NCBI GenBank assembly: GCA_020049615.1
Contig: JAIFKN010000040.1
Coordinates: 1-21,785 of the forward strand
Length of the DNA stretch: 21,785 nucleotides
Direction: 5' to 3'
Source: a bacterium
Lineage (GTDB): Bacteria > Planctomycetota > UBA11346
The notes under the pieces are model-generated. The model was given only the letters and a program-made list of their open reading frames with translations, did not search any database and was not told where the DNA came from. Shown here in pieces: positions 1 through 6,430 of this stretch (the first letter of the stretch is position 1; every line of letters starts with the position of its first letter). Both the position numbers and the translations under genes were made by a program.

Positions 1-1162
1 ACTCGGTGGTGTCATTCACGTGCCATCGAAGAGCACTCTCCAGCGCATGGAATCGGAGGTCCCTGTCGAACTGATCCATGAAGTCCACACGGTACTCCTG
101 AAGCGATCTGTTTCCGTGGATGCGCATGGGAGATCCGTTCTCGATCTCGCCGAACCTGTCGACCTGTCTCTGGTCTGGATGGATTCGACCTGCGCCAAAC
201 TCGACATCCACTATCCGGCAGACTGGATCCTATTGCGCGATGCGACGCGGACCATCATGAAGGCCATCGTCACGATCCGATCGCACGGTCTGCTGCATCG
301 GATGCCGGCTCCCGAGCGGTTCATCGCCAAGATGAATGCGCAAGCCATGGCCATGACTAGTTCAAGCCGGCGTGGCCGGGGTGGCGACAAAAAGCGCGAG
401 CGCAAAAGCACCCTGCGGACCATGAAGCGGATAATCGGGACCGTGCGCACGCACGGCAAGCGTTACCGCGATATTCTTGAGAAATCGTGGGCGGAGACAG
501 ACCTGACCAAGGCACAAGCTCAGCGTATCATTGATCGCATCGACGGTATCCTGAAGCAGATCCCCGTGGCCATCAAGCAGGCGCACGAACGCATCATCGG
601 AGAGCGCGTCGTTCCCAATGCCGGCAAACTGCTCAGCCTGTATCAGCCTCACGCCCAGGTGTATGTGCGCGGCAAAGCCGGAGCCGACGTTGAGTTTGGC
701 CTGCAACTGCTGATCAGCGAATCAGCCGAAGGACTTATCATCGACGGCTACCTGATCGACGAGATCACCAACGACAGCAAACTTCTCATGCCGGCCATCG
801 AGCGCATGCGCAAGGACTATGGCGACAACGTGGCCTGTACGGTTGTCACAGATCGTGGCTTTGCCTCAGCGGGCAATGATGCCGCGTTGGAGAAGGCGAA
901 GATCACCAACGCTACACTGCCTCGAAATCCCGATGCGATGGTGGCACGACTCAAGGACCCAGTTCATCGCCGCCTACAACAGCGACGCGCCCAGACCGAA
1001 GCGCGCATCGGCATCTTCAAGGGGAAATTCTTGGGCGATCATGTGCCGACCAAGGATTTCGAGGCACAGCATCGATTCATCGCGTGGGCAGCGTTGTCAC
1101 ACAACCTGTGGGTGCTGGCCAGGCTTGAAACCGCAGATGACGCGGTGGCCGAAGCAAGCTGA
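1..1162 (+). CDS. DDE transposase, ISNCY-like (5' end outside window)
   Basis: The reading frame is already open at the first base and continues without a stop, so the N-terminus lies outside the window; the GTG at 20 is probably not the real start. Counting from that GTG, the acidic triad of a DDE transposase can be placed: D55 in a WMDST motif followed by an IHYPAD segment, D278 in VVTDRGF, and E327 in QTEARIG. The DST-x-IHYP-x-D signature is characteristic of ISNCY-type (IS1202-like) transposases, which cut and rejoin insertion sequence ends. A basic stretch (about residues 117-130) may contact DNA. The catalytic frame is intact to its TGA, so the element may be recent or active. Family assignment is from memory of the motifs. 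No terminal repeat can be checked because the left end is missing. Confidence 0.85.
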   Translation, partial: LGGVIHVPSKSTLQRMESEVPVELIHEVHTVLLKRSVSVDAHGRSVLDLAEPVDLSLVWMDSTCAKLDIHYPADWILLRDATRTIMKAIVTIRSHGLLHRMPAPERFIAKMNAQAMAMTSSSRRGRGGDKKRERKSTLRTMKRIIGTVRTHGKRYRDILEKSWAETDLTKAQAQRIIDRIDGILKQIPVAIKQAHERIIGERVVPNAGKLLSLYQPHAQVYVRGKAGADVEFGLQLLISESAEGLIIDGYLIDEITNDSKLLMPAIERMRKDYGDNVACTVVTDRGFASAGNDAALEKAKITNATLPRNPDAMVARLKDPVHRRLQQRRAQTEARIGIFKGKFLGDHVPTKDFEAQHRFIAWAALSHNLWVLARLETADDAVAEAS

Positions 1163-1210
1163 ACAGCATCAGGTAGCAGGATCCGATCCGAGCGAAGACT
1201 CGACGTGGGG

Positions 1211-1225
1211 GCGGCGTGTCGCCGC
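1211..1225. terminator. Short hairpin between converging genes
   Basis: GCGGCG and CGCCGC form a perfect 6-bp stem around a TGT loop, between the convergent transposase and DUF4914 stops. There is no T-run on either side, so an intrinsic terminator is only a possibility. It could equally belong to the end of the insertion sequence. Confidence 0.25.
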
Positions 1226-1226
1226 A

Positions 1227-2939
1227 TCAGGACATTCGCAGATTGGGGTCCGGCGACCCGGCCAGAATCAGGATTTCAGCCAGAGGTGGGTGGAGACCGT
1301 GCGATTCGGGCAAGGTTGCAGGGCACGGACGCCGGACGATTCTAAATTCCACGCCGAATGGGACAGGCTCGAGGTATTCGCGGGCGAGCCATTGCGGCAT
1401 GAAGCCCATCTTCCAGGCGCCGACATGCTGGTTCGGCAGCAAGATGTAGCGCGTCTCGGGCGTCGACTGGATCTGACGCAGCAGCAGGTTGGCCTGATCG
1501 ACGCGACGACCGGTGGCGAACGGCCAGTAGCTGCCGACACCTTCGCTCTGCAGTCCATCGTCGCCGACGATGCTGGGGTTGGCGTGACCGCGCGGGGCGA
1601 CCAGGCGCCACAGCCAGGCCAGCGCTGGCGGCAGCACATGCATCAGGCCGAGGATGCCGTAGGTCGGCAGCTTGGCGGTGCAGGGCGGGCAGCGCACGCC
1701 GAAGCTGCGCACATCCACCTCGACCGGACCATCGACGATGCCTGGGACGATGCGACGGGGCAGGATGACGCGCGGGTTGGGGCAGCGCACCCCGGGCTTG
1801 TCCTCGCAGTGCTCCCAGATCAGCGTCGTCGCTCCGACCGTCCCCTCGATGTTGATGAACACCAGGGGTACCGGCGGATGGATGGTCAACTGCTCCAGCT
1901 GATGGTCGGTGCCGTAGCGCTCGATGTGGTTGACGCGGACGAACCACGCATCCTCGGCATCCTGCACCACCAGCTTGCGCTTCTGCCCCTGGTCGAGGGG
2001 ATGGCACAGCGCCATGTCATCGGTCACCGGACGCAGTCGGCAGCCTTGCGGCATGCGGATGTGCCGCGTCTCGTCGGTCAGGACGTTGGTGCCGAGGAGC
2101 AACTGGCCGTCCTGCTCGCGGTGCGCGTATTCGAGCATCTCGCTCTTGCCACCACCGCTCGCGCCCTCGTGCAGGATGGTGACGGTGTTGTCGTACGGCG
2201 TGACCACCTGCACGGTCGCGCCGTGAGCGGTCAGCCAACCCTCCTTCTCGCCGATGTGCAGCAGCACGCCGTAGATGCCCTTCTTCGCGCTGGGCCCCGG
2301 ATACAGGTTCAACGAGTATAGTTCGTGGATGTCGTCGGTGCGGTTGTGCACGACGACCTGCTTCCCCTGGCACAGGGTGTGGCGGAAGGTCGGCGCCAGC
2401 AGGATGACCGCCTTGGGGGTGAACGTCGCGGGCAGTTCGGCGGCGGGGATGAAGCCCTGGATGTCGGCCAACCCGGCGGCGAAGAAGCCGGCATTGGCCG
2501 GCGCGATGAGCAGAGCGCCATGGCCGAGCGCCGGATCACCAGCCCAGAACGGCAGCACCAGCAGGTGCTGGGTCGACAGCCACTCGTGCACCTGCTTGCG
2601 GGCGGCATAGAAGGGTTTGCCGAAGCGCTGGGCGAACGTGGACTGGTCGGTCGGCAGGCCATCGGCCACCACCATGCAGTCCGGATCCCGCCGTCGCATG
2701 TACGGTTCCGCATAATTCACCACCACGCCATTGCGGCTGCGCACCACATCGGCCTCGATCACAGTGCATCTGCCGGGCACGTCGTAGGTGACGCGGAAGG
2801 AGTCGGAATCCGCTCCGCCGACCGCCCGATCGACCAGTTCCTCGCGCGTCAGCGGCAGAGACCAGGACGGAGCCTCGTCCAGGATCCGGGCCAGATCGTT
2901 GGGCAGTTGGATGTGAGATGGGTTCGTAAGAGCCCTCAT
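1227..2939 (-). CDS. DUF4914 family protein with PEPCK-like P-loop
   Basis: A 570-residue soluble protein that I place in the DUF4914 family, whose biochemical role is not established. A Walker A motif GASGGGKS lies at about residues 259-266, followed by an acidic residue, much as in ATP-dependent phosphoenolpyruvate carboxykinases. A later FINIEGTVGAT segment and a CPPC pair are also visible. A nucleotide-dependent enzyme is likely; the reaction is unknown. An upstream in-frame ATG exists at 2960, but the ATG at 2939 is preceded by a full AGGAGG at 2945-2950 with a 5-nt spacer, which decides the start. The gene is divergent from a LysR regulator, which suggests control by that regulator. The transposase ends 65 bp beyond its stop, so a slightly altered C-terminus is possible. 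Family call fairly sure, function not. Confidence 0.8.
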   Translation of the reverse strand: MRALTNPSHIQLPNDLARILDEAPSWSLPLTREELVDRAVGGADSDSFRVTYDVPGRCTVIEADVVRSRNGVVVNYAEPYMRRRDPDCMVVADGLPTDQSTFAQRFGKPFYAARKQVHEWLSTQHLLVLPFWAGDPALGHGALLIAPANAGFFAAGLADIQGFIPAAELPATFTPKAVILLAPTFRHTLCQGKQVVVHNRTDDIHELYSLNLYPGPSAKKGIYGVLLHIGEKEGWLTAHGATVQVVTPYDNTVTILHEGASGGGKSEMLEYAHREQDGQLLLGTNVLTDETRHIRMPQGCRLRPVTDDMALCHPLDQGQKRKLVVQDAEDAWFVRVNHIERYGTDHQLEQLTIHPPVPLVFINIEGTVGATTLIWEHCEDKPGVRCPNPRVILPRRIVPGIVDGPVEVDVRSFGVRCPPCTAKLPTYGILGLMHVLPPALAWLWRLVAPRGHANPSIVGDDGLQSEGVGSYWPFATGRRVDQANLLLRQIQSTPETRYILLPNQHVGAWKMGFMPQWLAREYLEPVPFGVEFRIVRRPCPATLPESHGLHPPLAEILILAGSPDPNLRMS

Positions 2940-3054
2940 GGTGGCCTCCTGGAACACCACGCTATCCGGTCATTCGTGAGTGATATACACACATTGACAG
3001 ATAGATGTGCGGTTGAACCTCATATCAACGCCACCCATCGCTCGCGAGCCACAT
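2940..3054. promoter_or_regulatory. Divergent DUF4914 / lysR promoter region with dyad
   Basis: This gap holds a dyad CACAT-N10-ATGTG (2990-3009). A perfect -35 hexamer TTGACA (2994-2999), facing the LysR gene, overlaps its left arm. No good -10 lies at 17 bp, so the promoter is unproven. LysR regulators often bind such a dyad between themselves and a divergent target. The AGGAGG of DUF4914 lies at 2945-2950. Confidence 0.4.
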
Positions 3055-3969
3055 GTGTCCCAGACATCCAAGATTCCGATACATAATGACTTACGTGACC
3101 TGCTGCGGCTCAACCACCACCACATGCTCTATTTCGCCGCCGTCATGGACTATGGCGGCATCCACCCCGCCGCCCGCCACCTGGGCGTGACCGCGACCAC
3201 CATCAGCGGCCAGATCAAGGCCCTGGAGGCGATCGTCGGGCAACAGCTGTTCGTGCGCCGTCGCCAGCGCCTGGTGCCGAGCCCGTTCGGCGAGCGGGTC
3301 TACATCCTCGTCTCGGCCTGGCTGGCGGCCGGCCGACGCGTCCTGGCCTCGGTCGAGCAGACCGCCGGGGCCAGACCGGCGCCGCTGCACATCGGCATCG
3401 CCGACGGCGTGCCGCTGCTGGTCGCGGCGCGCATCCTCAAAACCCTGCGGCGGCGGACCGGCGACCGGCAGATCATCTGCCGCACCACCAGGCACGACGC
3501 CCTGCTCGACGAGCTCACCCATCACCACCTGGACCTCGTCCTCACCGACCGGCCACCGTCGGCGCGCTCCGGCGTCGACCTGTCGATCCGCTGGGTCGAG
3601 AGCAGCAGCATCGCCTGGTGCGCGACCGCGGTTCCGCAGCTGCCGTTCCCTGACTGCCTGCACCGGGCCGCCGTCATCCTGCCGATGCGCGGCTTCGCCA
3701 TGCGCGAATCGATCGACGCCTGGCTGACGCAGCAGGGTCTGGAACCGCTGGTGGTGGCGGAATGTAGCGAGAGCGCCCTGGTCAAGACGCTGGGCTCGTC
3801 CGGCATGGGCATGTTCCCGGTCCCATCCATCGTCGCCGAGCAGGTGTGCTCGCAGTACGCGGTCACCGTCGTGGGCCGGCAGGCCGGCGAGACCGAGCGC
3901 TACATGCTGGTGACGCACCAGAGCCAGCCGCTGGCTGAGCTCGACGGCAAGGATCCGGCAGTCCGCTGA
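3055..3969 (+). CDS. LysR-type regulator, NhaR-like
   Basis: A LysR-family transcription factor of about 304 residues. The N-terminal winged helix-turn-helix begins at LNHHHMLYFAAVMDYGG and continues through AARHLGVTATTISGQIKALE, the usual order of NhaR-type members. The rest is a substrate-binding-like effector domain ending in a conserved ALVKTLGSSGMGMFPVP stretch. GTG codons at 3007 and 3055 could both start it. I prefer 3055 because a start at 3007 would overlap the operator-like dyad at 2990-3009 and add an unconserved tail; neither has a strong Shine-Dalgarno sequence. It is divergent from DUF4914, its likely target, and converges on the zinc peptidase 37 bp away. It is clearly related to the broken LysR gene at 5219-6188, including the shared LNxHH and ALxKTxGxxGxGxF segments. 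The effector is unknown. Confidence 0.88.
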   Translation: MSQTSKIPIHNDLRDLLRLNHHHMLYFAAVMDYGGIHPAARHLGVTATTISGQIKALEAIVGQQLFVRRRQRLVPSPFGERVYILVSAWLAAGRRVLASVEQTAGARPAPLHIGIADGVPLLVAARILKTLRRRTGDRQIICRTTRHDALLDELTHHHLDLVLTDRPPSARSGVDLSIRWVESSSIAWCATAVPQLPFPDCLHRAAVILPMRGFAMRESIDAWLTQQGLEPLVVAECSESALVKTLGSSGMGMFPVPSIVAEQVCSQYAVTVVGRQAGETERYMLVTHQSQPLAELDGKDPAVR

Positions 3970-4006
3970 TGGCCACGCGGCGAAGGCGTAGAACAGCAGG
4001 CCTCCA

Positions 4007-4732
4007 TCAGCGGTCCCTGTTGCCGCCGATGAATCCCGCCTGCCAGGCCCAGTAGAGCAACCATAGCACCGAGGTGGCCGCGGCAGCGACGTAGGTCAGG
4101 CCGGCGGCGGTGAGGACGCGGTCGACGTGGGTCGCGTCCTCGTCCCGGCCGATGACACCGTATTCAGCCAGCAGGACGCGCGCGCGGGCCGAGGCATCGA
4201 ACTCCACCGGCAGGGTCACCAGGGTGAAGGCCGCGGCCAGACCGAACAGTCCAAGACCGACCGCAGCCAGCCACCAGGCCAGGCCCGGGGCGGCGTGCTG
4301 CTGCACGGCGCCCAGGACGATGCCGCCGATGACCAGCCAGGGGCCGAGCATCGAGCCCAGGTTCGCCACCGGCACCAGCAGGCTGCGCAGCCACATCGGC
4401 GTGTAGCCCTGGGCATGCTGGATGGCGTGCCCCGCCTCATGTGCGGCGATGCCGACGGCTGCGGCGTCGCGCCCATGGAAGACGTCATGGCTGAGGGCGA
4501 GGGTGCGGGTCATCGGATTGTAGTGGTCGCTCAGCACACCCGCGTGCTCCTCGATGCGCAGATCGTCGAGGCCGGTACGGCGCAGGATGAGCGCCGCCGC
4601 CTCGGCGCCGGTCATCCCACCACGGCTGGGCACCTGACGGGCCTGGGAGACCCGGTAGCGGACCAGCCCGGCCGCTGCCAGCGACAGCAGCATGGTGACG
4701 CCGGCGATGACGAGATAGAGCAGATCGAACAT
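4007..4732 (-). CDS. YugP-type membrane zinc metallopeptidase
   Basis: A 241-residue integral membrane protein with the zincin motif HEAGH at residues 98-102 and a further histidine at 106; E177 in PVEFDAS is the likely third metal ligand. The layout is that of the neutral zinc metallopeptidase YugP family: an N-terminal membrane segment (about 3-23), a soluble stretch with a DHYNPMTRTLALS motif just before the active site, two hydrophobic segments (about 125-170) and a final one near 212-232. The physiological substrate of this family is unknown; the active site is probably at the membrane surface. AAGGAA lies just upstream of the ATG. It starts 34 bp after the HPF-like gene on the same strand, so the two probably form one transcript divergent from the second LysR gene. 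Confidence 0.88.
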   Translation of the reverse strand: MFDLLYLVIAGVTMLLSLAAAGLVRYRVSQARQVPSRGGMTGAEAAALILRRTGLDDLRIEEHAGVLSDHYNPMTRTLALSHDVFHGRDAAAVGIAAHEAGHAIQHAQGYTPMWLRSLLVPVANLGSMLGPWLVIGGIVLGAVQQHAAPGLAWWLAAVGLGLFGLAAAFTLVTLPVEFDASARARVLLAEYGVIGRDEDATHVDRVLTAAGLTYVAAAATSVLWLLYWAWQAGFIGGNRDR

Positions 4733-4766
4733 GTGGTTCCTTCGTGGTCGATGGCGCCATCAACCG

Positions 4767-5078
4767 TCAGTGATGATCCTGCCGGAACGAAGCCAGGCGG
4801 CGCAGGCGTCCGGCGAGACGGGCCAGGACGCTGGCGATGCCCTGCTCCGGCGAACTTGCCGCTCCTTCGACCAGCAGTTCACCGCCCTGCGCGAGACGCA
4901 GCCGGGCCAGGCAGGAAATCCCCATGCCGCCGCGTGGTCCGTTGACGTCATCGAGGCGGATCGCGACGCCTTGCACCTGGCCGCCGAAGCGGGCAAAGGC
5001 GAAGGCGGCACGGCGCTGGGTGAATTCCAGCAGCTTCGTCCGGTCTGGCAGATGGCGGGTGGAAAGGTCGATGTTCAT
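4767..5078 (-). CDS. HPF/RaiA-family ribosome-associated protein
   Basis: A 103-residue protein of the ribosome hibernation factor family (HPF/RaiA, formerly sigma-54 modulation protein). It starts with MNIDLSTRHL, followed by an alpha-helical FAFARFGGQVQGVAIRLDDVNGPRGG segment; the V-x-L-x-D-x-N-G-P-x-G-G core is what I recognise. It then has the strands and terminal helix of the single-domain short form; there is no long-HPF dimerisation domain. Family members bind the ribosomal decoding region and inactivate ribosomes during stress or stationary phase. The ATG at 5078 is preceded by AGGAG with a short spacer. It is the first gene of a probable two-gene transcript with the zinc peptidase, and is divergent from a LysR gene that may control it. 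Confidence 0.82.
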   Translation of the reverse strand: MNIDLSTRHLPDRTKLLEFTQRRAAFAFARFGGQVQGVAIRLDDVNGPRGGMGISCLARLRLAQGGELLVEGAASSPEQGIASVLARLAGRLRRLASFRQDHH

Positions 5079-5145
5079 GGTTGTCTCCTGCGATCAGCCT
5101 ATCGCTGCCGGCACGAACCTCTGTTCGGAAGCGACCTGATCATGC

Positions 5146-5160
5146 TTCGGCAAAACCGAA
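5146..5160. promoter_or_regulatory. LysR-type T-N11-A dyad
   Basis: TTCGG-CAAAA-CCGAA is a perfect 5-bp dyad that contains the canonical LysR box spacing, T5147-N11-A5159. It lies in the 140-bp divergent gap between the HPF-like gene and the second LysR gene. A further TTCGG occurs at 5124-5128. Binding is inferred from position and pattern only. Confidence 0.5.
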
Positions 5161-5218
5161 TGGTCTGATCTCAGGCGATGGCACTTCCACATCCAGCAGC
5201 AGGCGCAGGATGCGCGGC

Positions 5219-6188
5219 ATGCCCACCCTGCCCGAACTCAACTACCACCATCTCCGCAGTTTCTGGGCGGTGGCCCGGGAAGGCTCGATCGCCCGGGCCT
5301 GCACCCTGCTGAAGGTGTCCCCATCGACGATCAGCGAACAGCTGCGCAGCCTGGCCGAAGCCATGCGCACCGAACTGTTCGTCCGCCAGGGGCGCCACAT
5401 CCGCGTCACCGATGCCGGGCGGATGGTGATGGACTACGCCGATGAGATCTTCTCCCTGGGCCGGGAATTGCATCAGACCCTGGCCAACCGGACCACAACC
5501 CGACCCGTCCCGGTGGCCCTCGGCATCAGCGACGCCGTCTCGAAGCTGATCGCCTGCCGGCTGGTGGCCTCTGCCGTGCGCCTGCCCGATCCGGTGCAGG
5601 TGACCATCTACGAGGATTGCCATGAGGCGCTGCTGCAGCGCTTGTCGACCCACATGCTCGACATGGTGGTGTCCGATGCTCCGCTGGAAGCGCACCTGCG
5701 CATCCGTGCCTTCACCCACCCGCTCGGCGCCTGTCCTCTGGCCGTTTTCGGCGCACCATCCCTGGCCAGGCTCGCACGCGGCTTCCCCCGTTCCCTGCAT
5801 GGCGCCCCGCTGCTTGCGGGACTGCCCACGGCCCCGCAGCGTCGGGCCTGGGATGCCTGGTGCGCCGATCAGGGTCTGCAGCCGCGGGTGGTCGCCCAAG
5901 TGCAGGACAGCGCCCTGCTGAAGACCATGGGGCAGGCCGGCCTGGGCGTGTTCCGGCGTGTTCCTCGCCCCCGACGCCATCGCCGAGGACATGTGCAGCA
6001 CCTTCGGAGTCCGGGTGATCGGCCGTCTGCCCAATCTGCTGGTCCACCACTACGCCATCACCCTGGAACGCCGGATCACCAATCCGGCCCTGGTTGCCAT
6101 CACCTCGCTCGGTCGCGATCTCTTCGCCCAGCCTGCTGAACCAACCCGGCCGAAACGACCCTCCGGCCCTGGGCGAGCGAAGCCCTAG
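5219..6188 (+). pseudogene. LysR-type regulator, frameshifted by 10-bp duplication
   Basis: A second NhaR-like LysR regulator, paralogous to the one at 3055-3969. The start at 5219 gives MPTLPELNYHHLRSFWAVAREGS and has AGGA at 5207-5210; an in-frame ATG at 5210 is possible. The helix-turn-helix and most of the effector domain read normally until about 5954. There GGCGTGTTCC occurs twice in direct tandem, adding 10 bp and shifting the frame. As read, translation continues in a wrong frame to 6139 with an arginine-rich tail. Removing one copy restores GVFLAPDAIAED and a frame that continues through LLVHHYAITLERRITNPALVAI to a stop at 6188, the expected C-terminus. The DNA-binding half is intact, so a truncated product might still bind DNA. 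It may be a pseudogene, a reversible slip, or a sequencing/assembly error. It is divergent from the HPF/peptidase pair. Confidence 0.85.
5945..5964 (+). repeat. 10-bp tandem duplication inside lysR
   Basis: GGCGTGTTCC occurs at 5945-5954 and again at 5955-5964 with no gap. Because 10 is not a multiple of three, the second copy shifts the LysR reading frame. Deleting either copy restores the family sequence. Confidence 0.95.
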
Positions 6189-6361
6189 TGACGATGGTCA
6201 GATAGGTGGCGAGTGCGAAGGCGACGATCACCGACACAACCCCGGCGGCCTCGCCAGACCAACCGACCCTGGCGAAGAGGTCCTTCACCTGTTGCCCGAA
6301 ACCTCGTCGATGACCACGCCCATGCCGATGGTCGCCCCGGTGATGCCCACCTGATGCATCT
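6100..6361 (-). other. Gap with possible remnant of a small membrane protein
   Basis: The gap 6189-6430 has no convincing intact gene. On the minus strand two overlapping frames look protein-like. One begins with ATG at 6360 and reads MHQVGITGATIGMGVVIDEV before a stop. The other reads QQVKDLFARVGWSG, then a membrane-type helix (about 6187-6246) with AAGVVSVIVAFALATYLTIV, and stays open to 6100, antisense to the end of the LysR gene. Joined by one frameshift they would give a small membrane protein. I do not recognise a family, and the reading may be chance in GC-rich DNA. Confidence 0.25.
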
Positions 6362-6430
6362 GGCGACAACCTGGGTCCGGGTTCACGGTTGGTGCTTGGT
6401 CGGCCGCATCGGATCTGTTCTGATGCGCAT

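Larger units (their letters stand above)
1..1226 (+). mobile_element. Right part of an insertion sequence
   Basis: This covers the transposase frame plus the short stretch before the stop codon of the converging DUF4914 gene. The right boundary is not defined: no inverted terminal repeat or target-site duplication can be tested without the left end. The element must end before or within the 3' end of DUF4914, whose stop lies only 65 bp past the transposase stop. Confidence 0.4.

Noticed and set aside
5178..5193. TGGCACT upstream of the second LysR gene as sigma-54 promoter
   Set aside because: The -12 GC is missing at the correct spacing.
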